64,000 nucleotides of DNA from CAMBRQ01 sp945870325 (GCF_050313795.1 NZ_JBNPMC010000004.1:1-64000), one strand, 5' to 3'; shown: positions 17,190-26,920, counted from the stretch's first letter. The notes: generated by a model not told the origin, from the letters alone. Made by a program: numbers and translations.

Positions 17190-18500
17190 ATGAGCAGACG
17201 TATGAAGGTTGCGATTGCCGGATTGGGAAGCCGGGGCAGAGATATGTATGCTAAGTCAGCACTGATCCATCCGGACAAAATGGAGATTGTTGCTGTCGCA
17301 GATACAGACCCGAAGAAAGTGGCTCTTATGGCTGAAGAATATCATCTGCCAAAAGAAGCGTGTTTTGCAAGTGCAGAGGAGATGCTTGGGGAAGAGCGCC
17401 TTGCAGATGCTATGATCATTGCGACGCAGGACAGACAGCATGTAGGGCAGGCAATCCTGGCACTTGAGAAGGGATATCATCTGCTGCTTGAAAAGCCGGT
17501 ATCGCCGGATCTGGAAGAATGCCGCAAGTTAGAAGAAGCAGCGAGAAGATACAACCGTAAAGTCGTTGTATGCCATGTGTTAAGATATACGCCAATCTAT
17601 CAGAAAGTCAAAGAATTACTGGACAGCGGCTGTATTGGAGATGTGGTATCAATCACAGCGATGGAGAATGTAGGATGGTTCCACCAGGCACACAGTTTCG
17701 TGCGCGGCAACTGGGCGAATTCTGATGAGACCAGTCCGATGATCCTGCAGAAATGCTGTCATGATATGGACTTGTATCCATGGCTTGCAGGAAAGACCTG
17801 TGAATCCCTTACTTCTTACGGAGATACTTATCTTTTTAAAGAAGAGAAAGCCCCCAAGGGATGTGCAAAACGCTGTATGGATGGGTGCGGTGCAAAAGAA
17901 GAATGTCCGTTTGACGCGGAGAAGATATATATAGACAGTACTTTGGTTGGCTATCGCTCAGGCAACAGAATCTGGCCGCTGGATGTGCTGGTACCAAGCG
18001 GACCGACAGAGGAGAAACTCTTAGAGCAGATTAAAACAGGCAGATATGGACAGTGTGTATATCATTGCAAGAACAATGTTGTAGATCACCAAGTAGTAAA
18101 TCTGAAGATGACAGATGGAACGACCATGAGTTTTACCATGTGTGGTTTTACGCCGGAAGTATCCAGGTATGCAAGATTCATGGGGACGAAAGGCGAACTG
18201 AGAGTGAATATGGATTCGCACGAGATAGAGAAATGTGAGATTGCGGTCTATAGATTTGGAAGTAATATTACAGAAGAGAAGATCGATGTGATGAGTCTGT
18301 CGGATGATTTCTCGGGACATGGCGGAGGAGATGACCGTATGGTAGAGGAATTCCTGGATATCATCAGTGGTGAAAAGGAAGAAAGTTCTTATGTAACTTC
18401 TATAGAACGTTCCCTGGAGAGTCATTACTGTGCACTGGCAGCAGAATACTCCAGAACTCACGGAGGAGTGCCTGTGAAGATTGCCGATTTCGGCAGATAA
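17190..18500 (+). CDS. Gfo/Idh/MocA family NAD(P)-dependent oxidoreductase
   Basis: A 436-residue sugar-type dehydrogenase. The N-terminal Rossmann fold has VAIAGLGSRGRDMY (7-20) and VAVADTDP; EKPVS near residue 102 is the family lysine motif; CCHDMDLYPWL near 188 is the catalytic HD motif. It is longer than typical members because of a Cys-rich insertion (GCAKRCMDGCGAKEECPF, about 229-246) that might bind metal. It is the second gene of the carbohydrate operon and probably oxidises the sugar released by the hydrolase. Substrate unknown. Confidence 0.88.
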   Translation: MSRRMKVAIAGLGSRGRDMYAKSALIHPDKMEIVAVADTDPKKVALMAEEYHLPKEACFASAEEMLGEERLADAMIIATQDRQHVGQAILALEKGYHLLLEKPVSPDLEECRKLEEAARRYNRKVVVCHVLRYTPIYQKVKELLDSGCIGDVVSITAMENVGWFHQAHSFVRGNWANSDETSPMILQKCCHDMDLYPWLAGKTCESLTSYGDTYLFKEEKAPKGCAKRCMDGCGAKEECPFDAEKIYIDSTLVGYRSGNRIWPLDVLVPSGPTEEKLLEQIKTGRYGQCVYHCKNNVVDHQVVNLKMTDGTTMSFTMCGFTPEVSRYARFMGTKGELRVNMDSHEIEKCEIAVYRFGSNITEEKIDVMSLSDDFSGHGGGDDRMVEEFLDIISGEKEESSYVTSIERSLESHYCALAAEYSRTHGGVPVKIADFGR

Positions 18501-18592
18501 CGAAAGATATGTTTGTTTCTCTTATTGTTGACGTAAGTAGAGAGAAACTTCATATAGAAACTAATAATCATTTTAAAGAAGGAGTGAAGATT

Positions 18593-19882
18593 ATGAAGAA
18601 GAATCTGAAAAAACTGGCAGCCCTTGGACTGTGTGTAGCAATGGGCGCAACGATGCTTGTAGGATGTGGCGGCAAATCTGATGGTGGATCATCTGGCGGC
18701 AAGACAACTCTGACATTTGGTATCTGGGATGAGAACCAGAGACCAGCAATGGAAAAACTCGTAGAAGCATATGAGGCAGAGAATGAAGATGTGACTGTTG
18801 AGATTCAGCTGACTCCATACAAAGGCGGAGAGTACTGGACAAAACTGGAAGCGGCAGCAACAGGCGGAAAGGCTCCGGACGTATTCTGGCTGAACGTGCT
18901 TCATCTGGATTCTTATGTAGATGGCGGTATCCTGGCAGATCTGACAGATGCAATTGCAGAGTCTGATATCAATGACGCTTTCTCTGAGACACTGGTAAAT
19001 AACTACGTTCGTGACGGCGTAAACTATGCAGTTCCAAAGGATTTTGATACCAACGCACTGTGGTACAACAAAGAGATCTTTGATGCTGCAGGAGTAGAAT
19101 ATCCTACAGATGATATGACATATGAAGATCTGGTTGCAACAGCAGAAGCATTGAAAGCAGCAGGATTGGAAGATGGTGTCTATCCATTTGCTTGCCCGGT
19201 TGATTTCCAGACATGGTATTATCAGACCGTATATGCGAATGGCGGATACATCATTAACGATGACAAGACAGAGACCGGATATGAAGATCCAAAGACACAG
19301 GAAGGTATCCAGTGCTGGATCGATATGATTGACAAAGATTTATCTCCAAGTGCAGCAGCATTGGCAGAGACGACAGCAGATGCGATGTTCGAAGGAAATC
19401 AGCTTGCTATGAACTTCGCTGGTTCTTACATGGTTCCTGAATATGCAGGAAATGATGCGATCGCAGATAAGATTGACTGTGTAGAGATCCCAACATTCAA
19501 TGGTGTAGAAGCAAACTGTATCAACGGACTTGGATACGCTGTATACGAAGGCAGCAAGAACAAAGACGCAGCAATTGATTTCGCAATCTGGCTTGGAAGC
19601 GCAGAAGCTATGAAGATCCAGGGCGAGACAGGTGTTGTTATCTCCGCAAGAACAGATGCTCAGGAATATTTTGCAAAAGCAAATGAAGCATACAACCTGG
19701 CAGCATATACCAACCATGCTGATGAAGCATACCCACTTCCAGTATGTATGGCAGCAGCAGAATTATATGACCTTGAGGCTACTTCTCTTCAGAAAGCATA
19801 CAACGGAGAAGAATCATTAGCAGATGTATGTAAAGAATTGAAGGCAGAAGCAGATAAACTGTTGGAAAAGGATGCAAAATAA
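18593..19882 (+). CDS. ABC transporter sugar-binding lipoprotein
   Basis: A 429-residue extracellular solute-binding protein, family 1. The N-terminus has a Lys-rich start, hydrophobic core and lipobox LVGC, so the lipidated Cys is near residue 23, followed by a Gly/Ser linker. Body motifs (TLTFGIWDENQRPAMEKLV, APDVFWLNV, YAVPKDFDTNALWYNKEIFDAAG) are typical of oligosaccharide binders. ATG 18593 follows AAAGAAGGAGTG; upstream in-frame codons lack a ribosome site. It feeds the two permeases that follow. Confidence 0.94.
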   Translation: MKKNLKKLAALGLCVAMGATMLVGCGGKSDGGSSGGKTTLTFGIWDENQRPAMEKLVEAYEAENEDVTVEIQLTPYKGGEYWTKLEAAATGGKAPDVFWLNVLHLDSYVDGGILADLTDAIAESDINDAFSETLVNNYVRDGVNYAVPKDFDTNALWYNKEIFDAAGVEYPTDDMTYEDLVATAEALKAAGLEDGVYPFACPVDFQTWYYQTVYANGGYIINDDKTETGYEDPKTQEGIQCWIDMIDKDLSPSAAALAETTADAMFEGNQLAMNFAGSYMVPEYAGNDAIADKIDCVEIPTFNGVEANCINGLGYAVYEGSKNKDAAIDFAIWLGSAEAMKIQGETGVVISARTDAQEYFAKANEAYNLAAYTNHADEAYPLPVCMAAAELYDLEATSLQKAYNGEESLADVCKELKAEADKLLEKDAK

Positions 19883-19905
19883 CAGCGCTTAAGTAGGTGA
19901 TATAT

Positions 19906-20832
19906 ATGGCTGAGGGTAAAGTAAAAACAGGCGTACAGAAAAAACGGGCAAGCAAGCGTGCGAAGAAAGACTGGATCGCAGCGTATATCTTCATTGCACC
20001 AGTTACCATCGGGCTTTTGATATTCTATATCTGGCCGTTTATCCAGAATGTCTGGTTTAGTTTTAATGATGTTAACAAATTTAATATAGCAACATTTGTT
20101 GGTATGCAGAATTATCAGGATATGATACACGACAAAGAAGTGTGGGCAACATTCGGCAATACGCTGAAATATGTTGTATGCACGGTGCCGGTTGGATTGT
20201 TCCTGTCAATCTTCATCGCAGCATTGTTGAATTCCAAGATCAAAGGAACATCCATTTACCGGACTCTGTATTTCCTTCCTTCCGTAACGATGGCGGCAGC
20301 GGTTGCTATGGTATGGAAATGGATCTACAACGAGAAGATGGGTATTCTGAACAGTGTCATCAGGGGACTGGGAGGAAAAGGACATGGATGGCTGACTGAT
20401 CCGAAGATTGCGCTTTATATGGTTATGATTGTCGGTTTGTGGATGACGGTAGGATACAATATGATTATCCTGCTGGCCGGTATGCAGGGAATCTCCCAGT
20501 CATATTATGAAGCGGCAGCGCTTGACGGAGCAGGTACAGTACAGCAATTTTTCAAGATTACCATACCAATGCTGACACCAACCATATTCTTCGTAATGAT
20601 CACATCCATCATCAGTGGATTCCAGGTATTCGATGTTATCTACATGATGATAGGAAAGACGAATCCGGCTTACGAGAGCACGCAGACGGTAGTTATGCTG
20701 TTCTATCGCCAGGCATTCGATTATGGATATAAAGGATATGCGGCAGCGATTTCTATTCTGATCTTCGCAGTAATCATGCTGGTAACAGTGGTTCAGCTGT
20801 GGGGACAGAAGAAATGGGTTAATTACGATTAG
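19906..20832 (+). CDS. ABC sugar transporter permease (MalF type)
   Basis: A 308-residue inner-membrane permease with six predicted membrane segments after a basic N-terminus. The cytoplasmic EAA loop for contact with the ATPase is YYEAAALDGAGTVQQFFKITIPM, here near residues 202-224. ATG 19906 follows AGGTGATATAT; the in-frame GTG at 19897 is less likely. It pairs with the permease at 20846. No ATP-binding subunit is encoded in the operon; a shared MsmX-type ATPase elsewhere is the usual solution in Firmicutes. Confidence 0.93.
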   Translation: MAEGKVKTGVQKKRASKRAKKDWIAAYIFIAPVTIGLLIFYIWPFIQNVWFSFNDVNKFNIATFVGMQNYQDMIHDKEVWATFGNTLKYVVCTVPVGLFLSIFIAALLNSKIKGTSIYRTLYFLPSVTMAAAVAMVWKWIYNEKMGILNSVIRGLGGKGHGWLTDPKIALYMVMIVGLWMTVGYNMIILLAGMQGISQSYYEAAALDGAGTVQQFFKITIPMLTPTIFFVMITSIISGFQVFDVIYMMIGKTNPAYESTQTVVMLFYRQAFDYGYKGYAAAISILIFAVIMLVTVVQLWGQKKWVNYD

Positions 20833-20845
20833 GAGGAGAAGCGAA

Positions 20846-21673
20846 ATGAAAGGTAAATCAAATACAAAGAAATTATTCGTTCATCTGGCACTTCTCCTTG
20901 GAGTCGGAGTTACAGTATTCCCATTCTTATGGATGGTACTTACTTCATTCAAAACAGTAGGAGAGGCGATGCAGATTCCGCCGACATTCTTCCCGAAGCA
21001 GTTCCTTGTGGATGCCTATGGACAGATTGTAACGGCTCTGCCATTTGCCAGAGTATATCTGAACACAATTATATCAACAGTAGTAACGACGGTAGTACAG
21101 GTAATGTTCTGTTCTATGGCAGCATATGCATTCGCACGTATTGAGTTCCCGTTCAAGAACGCGATCTTCGTATTGCTCCTGTCAGTACTTATGGTACCAG
21201 GTCAGATATTCCTGATTCCTCAGTATCAGATCATTCAGAAACTGGGACTTCTGGATACCATACCGGCATTATTCCTGCCAAACTTGTTCAGTGCGTTCGG
21301 TACCTTCCTTCTGAGGCAGTTCTTTATGTCATTGCCAAAAGAATTGGAAGAAGCAGCGCTTTTGGATGGATGTAACCGTTATCAGATCTTTTGGAAGATT
21401 ATGCTTCCATTGACCAAACCGGGTATCGTGTCATTGGTAATCTTCACGGCGAAGTTTGCATGGAATGACTTCATGTGGCCGTTGATCGTCAATACATCTC
21501 CGAAGATGATGACACTTGGTCCTGCGCTTTCAACCTTACAGGGACAGTATACGACCAAGTACCCAATGCAGATGGCTGGAGCAGTAATGGCAGTTATACC
21601 GATTATAGTACTGTTCTTCATCTTCCAGAAGCAGTTTATCGAAGGTGTTGCACAGTCCGGAATTAAGGGCTAA
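20846..21673 (+). CDS. ABC sugar transporter permease (MalG type)
   Basis: A 275-residue permease with six hydrophobic segments and the EAA loop LEEAALLDGCNRYQIFWKIMLP near residue 170. The N-terminal pattern KKLFVHLALLLGVGVTVFPFLWMVLTSFK is typical of the MalG/CUT1 class. It begins 13 nt after the previous permease, with AGGAGGAG as ribosome site. It is the last gene of the carbohydrate operon. Confidence 0.93.
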   Translation: MKGKSNTKKLFVHLALLLGVGVTVFPFLWMVLTSFKTVGEAMQIPPTFFPKQFLVDAYGQIVTALPFARVYLNTIISTVVTTVVQVMFCSMAAYAFARIEFPFKNAIFVLLLSVLMVPGQIFLIPQYQIIQKLGLLDTIPALFLPNLFSAFGTFLLRQFFMSLPKELEEAALLDGCNRYQIFWKIMLPLTKPGIVSLVIFTAKFAWNDFMWPLIVNTSPKMMTLGPALSTLQGQYTTKYPMQMAGAVMAVIPIIVLFFIFQKQFIEGVAQSGIKG

Positions 21674-21699
21674 AAAGCCTTAGAACCTTGAAATTTCTA

Positions 21700-21737
21700 G
21701 GGGGGGGGGAAAACCTTCTCCCCTTCTTCGTTTTATG
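21700..21737 (+). terminator. G10 tract and weak hairpin after the sugar operon
   Basis: A run of ten G (21700-21709) is followed by AAAACCTTCTCCCC and TTCTTCGTTTT. The G-run can pair with TCTCCCC to form a terminator-like stem ending in a T-rich tract. The homopolymer length itself is likely to vary. Confidence 0.5.
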
Positions 21738-21791
21738 AGAACTTTATAGGTGTATTTTGAATACGTAGAAGGATGTAGCAAAGGAGTAGAA

Positions 21792-22541
21792 ATGGCAAGA
21801 ATAGGAATTATTACAGACATTCATAATAATGCGGCTGCATTAAAAGCAATATTAGAAGAACTAGAGAAAAGAAAATGTGATGAGATTATATGTTGTGGCG
21901 ATATCATCGGAATTGGTGCTTATCCGGAAGAGACGGTGCAGATCATGCGTAATCTTGATAATCTCTCTGCATGTGTAAAAGGCAATCACGAGACATTTTT
22001 ATTCGGAAAAATGCCAACGACATTTCCTAATGAAGAGCATATGGAATATGGAGAGAGACAGTATCATCTGTGGGAGCATGAGAGACTGGGAGAAGATTCC
22101 GTAAGATTCCTTGAAACGCTTTCGTACAGCCAGACAATCGAGCGGGAAGGAAGAAAAATATATGTTGCACACTATTCGATGGATGAGCAAAAACGGTATG
22201 TGAACTACCATCAGAACCCAACGGAAGAGCAATTGAAGAAGATGTTTGAAGGAATAGATGCGGATATTATTCTCTATGGTCATGACCATGTGGGGAGCGT
22301 AATGCCAGGTGATGATGCGTTAAAGCGTCCATGGTATATTAATTGCGGCTCTCTGGGATGTCCGGCTAGAGATAAGAATATAGCGAGAGCAGGGATTCTT
22401 GATCTTGAGGAAAAGATACGGTATGAGAGTGTATGGATTCCCTATGATGTAGAAACAGTGTTAAGAGATATTGATTTATTTAATTTCCCGGATAAAGAGA
22501 ATATTAAGCAGTATTTCTATGGGGTGGAAAATCCTCAGTAA
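21792..22541 (+). CDS. Calcineurin-like metallophosphoesterase
   Basis: A 249-residue cytoplasmic phosphoesterase. Dinuclear metal motifs in order: DIHNN (D-x-H, near residue 9), ICCGDIIGIG (GD), KGNHE (GNHE), VAHYS (H) and LYGHDHV (GHxH-like). ATG 21792 follows AAAGGAGTAGAA; the frame upstream is open but unsupported. It stands alone after the sugar operon. Substrate (phosphodiester or nucleotide) not determinable. Confidence 0.88.
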   Translation: MARIGIITDIHNNAAALKAILEELEKRKCDEIICCGDIIGIGAYPEETVQIMRNLDNLSACVKGNHETFLFGKMPTTFPNEEHMEYGERQYHLWEHERLGEDSVRFLETLSYSQTIEREGRKIYVAHYSMDEQKRYVNYHQNPTEEQLKKMFEGIDADIILYGHDHVGSVMPGDDALKRPWYINCGSLGCPARDKNIARAGILDLEEKIRYESVWIPYDVETVLRDIDLFNFPDKENIKQYFYGVENPQ

Positions 22542-22583
22542 ACGAGAGGGAAAGATAATAGGGTGCTCCCGAATAATTAAGCC

Positions 22584-23225
22584 TTACTGCCGGGAGTTCT
22601 CTTCCGGCTCATACTTTTTAAAAATCCTGTCAAATATAATGCAATAAGTAAAAGCAACAACTGAAAAGCCGCAGATGCCACTAAGCACAATCATAAGTGC
22701 AAAAGTTGTTGCCGATACCGTACACAGATAAAGAATCAGTCCAAAGGCTGCAAGGAGAATGATTGTATAAGGCAGGTGCCCCATTGCCATAAAAGCCGCA
22801 TTCTTGAATGCCTGCTTTGTCGTGCACACAAAATGAGAGATAATAGGAAAAACATACAGGAATATGCTAAGAAGAATCGCGCAGACTACCCACAGGCAGA
22901 CCCGGATCGCAGCAAACAGGACAGTATCCTGAGAATTAATAATATAAAAATCCATCCCGATAAATGTAATGATCAAAAGATACAATCCCCACACAATCGT
23001 ACTCTGTTTAAAATTCTGCCGGAAGGCTTTCCAAAAGTTCTGCCAGATATAAGGCTCTTCCCCCCGCAACATTTTCAAAGACACATAATAAAGCGCACTC
23101 AAAGATGCGCCAATCGTAATTACAGGAATACAACTCAACACAAATATCAGATTCAGAATCACCAGATCAAAGATCTTAGAGATAAACTGCATGATTGGAT
23201 TATCAATATTAAATAAACGATTCAT
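22584..23225 (-). CDS. YesL family (DUF624) membrane protein
   Basis: A 213-residue protein with about five hydrophobic segments and the YesL opening (RLFNIDNPIMQFISKIFDLV, then LNLIFVLSCIPVITIGAS and ALYYVSLKMLRGEEPYIWQNFWKAFRQNF). YesL proteins often accompany sugar-utilisation loci; function unknown. ATG at 23225 (minus) follows AAGAAGG; a TTG two codons earlier is less likely. It is convergent with the phosphoesterase. Confidence 0.85.
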   Translation of the reverse strand: MNRLFNIDNPIMQFISKIFDLVILNLIFVLSCIPVITIGASLSALYYVSLKMLRGEEPYIWQNFWKAFRQNFKQSTIVWGLYLLIITFIGMDFYIINSQDTVLFAAIRVCLWVVCAILLSIFLYVFPIISHFVCTTKQAFKNAAFMAMGHLPYTIILLAAFGLILYLCTVSATTFALMIVLSGICGFSVVAFTYCIIFDRIFKKYEPEENSRQ

Positions 23226-23339
23226 AAACAATATACCTTCTTTATTGATTTTCAGAAAATACTTCCATATAATAACAGAAGAATCTTATAGATTAAGTAT
23301 AACGGAAATGCCATAGAAAAGCAATGCAGGAGGAACCGA

Positions 23340-24041
23340 ATGAGCAAGAAACAGATGAAGAAACAGATGGATAAACAGACAAGCACAGACCAGATAAATG
23401 CGAATGATTCAGAGGATCATCAGATGGATGAGGCTCAGTTGAATGAGAAACGGATCAAAGAGGCCTGGCAGACGATGACGTTAGGACAGAAAATAGAATA
23501 TCTCTGGATGTATTATAAGTCGTGGCTTGTGGGAGCAGTTCTGCTTCTAGGAGTGATCTATCTGGGTATCACTATGTACAAAGGTACTCACACCGAAGTG
23601 CTCCTTAATATTACTGTGGTCGGCGGCAATAATCTGCAGGTTGAATGGTTGGAGGAATCTTTCATTGAATATGCCGGCATAGAGCCGGAAGACGGCATCA
23701 TTAAGGTTCAGGCGAACCTATCTGCCGACACCGAAGATACCACTTCCCAGACCGCCCTTACAACGTTAATCGGAGCCGAGGCGGTAGACGTGCTGGTATG
23801 TCCCAGAGAAATCTACGAAAGTTACAGTGATCAGGACGGTTTCTTGAATATAGAAGAAGTATTAGGTGAAAAAGTCTATGGAGATGGAGATACTGCGGTT
23901 GGAGATGCACTCGTATTAAAAGACGACAATATCCTTAAGACGGAAGATATGATTCCTTATGATGATGCTTATGTTGCTATCCCTGTGACGACTCAACATC
24001 AGGAGATGGCAGCCAAATTCCTGAAGTATCTTCAGCAATAA
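23340..24041 (+). CDS. Membrane-anchored hypothetical protein
   Basis: A 233-residue protein. A charged Lys/Gln/Asp-rich N-terminus (1-50) precedes one hydrophobic segment (about 60-80, WLVGAVLLLGVIYLGITMY), so the C-terminal 150 residues should lie outside the membrane. That domain has a periplasmic-binding-like flavour (LLNITVVGGNNLQVEWLEESFIEYAGIE; VDVLVCPREIYESYSDQDGFLNIEEVLG; YVAIPVTTQHQEMAAKFLKYLQQ) resembling solute-binding ends, an inference only. ATG follows GCAGGAGGAACC. I do not recognise the family. Confidence 0.75.
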   Translation: MSKKQMKKQMDKQTSTDQINANDSEDHQMDEAQLNEKRIKEAWQTMTLGQKIEYLWMYYKSWLVGAVLLLGVIYLGITMYKGTHTEVLLNITVVGGNNLQVEWLEESFIEYAGIEPEDGIIKVQANLSADTEDTTSQTALTTLIGAEAVDVLVCPREIYESYSDQDGFLNIEEVLGEKVYGDGDTAVGDALVLKDDNILKTEDMIPYDDAYVAIPVTTQHQEMAAKFLKYLQQ

Positions 24042-24093
24042 AAAGGAAACAGCTTTCCTTGCCAAATCTATTCGGGAATCTAATTGGAAATAC

Positions 24094-24122
24094 TTGACGA
24101 ATGCTGGTAAAACCAGTAAAAT
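24094..24122 (+). promoter_or_regulatory. Promoter of ppdK
   Basis: TTGACG (24094-24099), 17-nt spacer, TAAAAT (24117-24122), 47 nt before the ppdK start. Confidence 0.7.
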
Positions 24123-24168
24123 ATTAGATGCGACTTAGAAAAATTTAGTTTTAGGAGGTCATGACAAA

Positions 24169-26793
24169 ATGGCAAAATGGGTTTATTTGTTTAGTGAGGG
24201 TAATGCAAATATGCGCGAACTCCTCGGTGGTAAAGGTGCCAACCTGGCTGAGATGACAAGCCTTGGACTCCCGGTACCACAGGGTTTCACTATTACAACA
24301 GAAGCATGTACTCAGTATTATGAAGATGGAAGAGAGATTAACGACGAGATCCAGGCTCAGATCAACGAGTATATTGTTAAGATGGAAGAGATTACCGGTA
24401 AGAAGTTTGGAGACAGTGAGAATCCGCTTCTTGTATCTGTACGTTCAGGAGCAAGAGCTTCTATGCCTGGTATGATGGATACAATCCTGAATCTTGGATT
24501 GAATGAGACTGTAGTAAATGTTATCGCTGAGAAGTCTGGCAATCCTCGTTGGGCTTGGGACTGCTACAGAAGATTTATCCAGATGTATTCCGATGTAGTT
24601 ATGGAAGTAGGAAAGAAATACTTCGAAGAACTGATCGACAAGATGAAAGCAGAAAAAGGCGTTACTTATGATGTTGAACTGACAGCAGATGACCTGAAAG
24701 AACTGGCTTCTCAGTTCAAGGCTGAGTACAAAGAGAAGATTGGTGCTGACTTCCCGGATGATCCGAAGGAGCAGTTAATGGGAGCGGTAAAGGCTGTATT
24801 CCGTTCTTGGGACAACCCACGTGCTAATGTATACCGTCGTGACAATGATATTCCATATTCTTGGGGAACAGCTGTTAACGTACAGTCTATGGCATTCGGT
24901 AACATGGGTGATGACTGTGGTACAGGTGTTGCATTCACACGTGATCCTGCTACAGGCGAGAAGAAACTTATGGGTGAGTTCCTGATCAATGCACAGGGCG
25001 AGGACGTAGTTGCTGGTGTTCGTACACCAATGCCGATTGCTAAGATGGAAGAAGAGTTCCCAGAGGCATTTGCACAGTTTACAGAGGTATGCAAGACTCT
25101 TGAGAACCACTATAGAGATATGCAGGATATGGAGTTCACTGTTGAAAATAAGAAACTCTATATGTTACAGACACGTAATGGTAAGAGAACAGCTCAGGCT
25201 GCTCTGAAGATTGCTTGTGATCTTGTTGATGAAGGGATGAGAACAGAAGAAGAAGCAGTTGCAATGATTGATCCTCGTAACCTGGATACATTGCTTCACC
25301 CACAGTTCGATGCTGCTGCACTTAAAGCTGCTACACCGATGGGCAAAGGTCTTGGAGCTTCTCCGGGAGCTGCTTGCGGTAAGATTGTATTTACAGCAGA
25401 TGACGCTGTAGAGTGGGCTGCAAGAGGAGAGAAAGTTGTTCTGGTTCGTCTTGAGACATCTCCAGAAGATATCACAGGTATGAAGTCTGCTCAGGGTATC
25501 CTGACGGTTCGTGGTGGTATGACATCTCACGCTGCCGTTGTTGCTCGTGGAATGGGTACATGCTGTGTATCTGGATGTGGCGACATCGCTATGGACGAAG
25601 AAAATAAGAAATTTACATTAGCTGGAAAAGAATTCCATGAAGGAGATCCAATCTCTATTGATGGTACAACAGGTAACATCTATGATGGAATCATTCCAAC
25701 TGTTGATGCTACAATCGCTGGTGAATTCGGAAGAATCATGGCTTGGGCTGACAAATACAGAACAATGAAGGTTCGTACAAATGCAGATACTCCTGCAGAT
25801 GCTAAGAAAGCTCGTGAGCTTGGAGCAGAGGGTATCGGACTTTGCCGTACAGAGCATATGTTCTTCGAGGAAGACAGAATTGCTGCATTCCGTGAGATGA
25901 TCTGTGCTGATACAGTAGAAGAAAGAGAAGCTGCACTTGAGAAGATTCTTCCATATCAGCAGGGAGACTTCGAAGCATTGTACGAGGCACTGGAAGGTAA
26001 TCCGGTTACTATCCGTTTCCTTGACCCACCGCTTCATGAGTTCGTTCCTACAGAGGAAGAGGATATCAAGAAACTTGCAGATGCTCAGGGCAAATCTGTA
26101 GAAGAGATTAAGACAATCATCGATGCTCTTCATGAGTTCAACCCAATGATGGGACATCGTGGATGCCGTCTTGCAGTTACTTATCCAGAGATTGCTAAGA
26201 TGCAGACAAAGGCTGTTATCCGTGCAGCTATCAATGTACAGAAAGCACACGCTGACTGGACAGTTAAGCCAGAGATCATGATCCCATTGATCGGCGATAT
26301 CAAAGAGTTAAAATATGTTAAGAAGTTCGTTGTTGAGACAGCAGACGCTGAGATTGCAGCAGCAGGCATAGATCTGAAATACGAAGTTGGTACTATGATC
26401 GAGATCCCAAGAGCGGCTCTTACAGCTGATGAGATTGCTAAGGAAGCTGACTTCTTCTGCTTTGGTACTAACGACTTGACACAGATGACATTCGGATTCT
26501 CTCGTGACGATGCTGGTAAGTTCTTAGACGCTTACTATGATGCTAAGATCTTCGAGAATGATCCATTTGCTAAACTTGATCAGACAGGTGTTGGTAAGTT
26601 AATGGATATGGCTATCACATTAGGAAAGCCAGTTAATCCGGCACTTCACATCGGTATCTGTGGAGAGCACGGCGGAGATCCATCTTCTGTAGAATTCTGC
26701 AACAAGATCGGTCTTGACTACGTATCTTGTTCACCATTCCGTGTACCGATTGCTCGCTTGGCAGCAGCACAGGCAGCTATCGCTCAGAAATAG
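24169..26793 (+). CDS. ppdK: Pyruvate, phosphate dikinase
   Basis: An 874-residue cytosolic enzyme interconverting pyruvate + ATP + Pi and PEP + AMP + PPi; in anaerobic Firmicutes it often runs as a glycolytic or gluconeogenic PEP enzyme. Domains in order: ATP-grasp (1-340, GGKGANLAEM, SVRSGARASMPGMMDT), swivelling phosphohistidine domain with GGMTSHAAVVARGMG (catalytic His near residue 455) and the TIM-barrel PEP domain (GLCRTEHMF, RFLDPPLHEF, FGTNDLTQMTFGFSRDD, catalytic Cys in HIGICGEHGG). Ribosome site TTAGGAGG. Codon use (GCT, GTT, CGT-rich) is that of a highly expressed gene, unlike its neighbours. Confidence 0.97.
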   Translation: MAKWVYLFSEGNANMRELLGGKGANLAEMTSLGLPVPQGFTITTEACTQYYEDGREINDEIQAQINEYIVKMEEITGKKFGDSENPLLVSVRSGARASMPGMMDTILNLGLNETVVNVIAEKSGNPRWAWDCYRRFIQMYSDVVMEVGKKYFEELIDKMKAEKGVTYDVELTADDLKELASQFKAEYKEKIGADFPDDPKEQLMGAVKAVFRSWDNPRANVYRRDNDIPYSWGTAVNVQSMAFGNMGDDCGTGVAFTRDPATGEKKLMGEFLINAQGEDVVAGVRTPMPIAKMEEEFPEAFAQFTEVCKTLENHYRDMQDMEFTVENKKLYMLQTRNGKRTAQAALKIACDLVDEGMRTEEEAVAMIDPRNLDTLLHPQFDAAALKAATPMGKGLGASPGAACGKIVFTADDAVEWAARGEKVVLVRLETSPEDITGMKSAQGILTVRGGMTSHAAVVARGMGTCCVSGCGDIAMDEENKKFTLAGKEFHEGDPISIDGTTGNIYDGIIPTVDATIAGEFGRIMAWADKYRTMKVRTNADTPADAKKARELGAEGIGLCRTEHMFFEEDRIAAFREMICADTVEEREAALEKILPYQQGDFEALYEALEGNPVTIRFLDPPLHEFVPTEEEDIKKLADAQGKSVEEIKTIIDALHEFNPMMGHRGCRLAVTYPEIAKMQTKAVIRAAINVQKAHADWTVKPEIMIPLIGDIKELKYVKKFVVETADAEIAAAGIDLKYEVGTMIEIPRAALTADEIAKEADFFCFGTNDLTQMTFGFSRDDAGKFLDAYYDAKIFENDPFAKLDQTGVGKLMDMAITLGKPVNPALHIGICGEHGGDPSSVEFCNKIGLDYVSCSPFRVPIARLAAAQAAIAQK

Positions 26794-26837
26794 GAGTTTA
26801 AGACCTTATTGTTGAAGTGTATATTATTGAAACATTT

Positions 26838-26865
26838 AGCCCCGTCATTTATGGCGGGGCTTTTT
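26838..26865 (+). terminator. Terminator of ppdK
   Basis: AGCCCCGTC-ATTTATG-GCGGGGCT followed by TTTTT: a strong GC-rich stem with U-tract. Confidence 0.9.
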
Positions 26866-26920
26866 GTGAAGTCGGGATAACTATAGATTGTTGAAAAAGC
26901 ATGAATGGGCTATAATTAGT

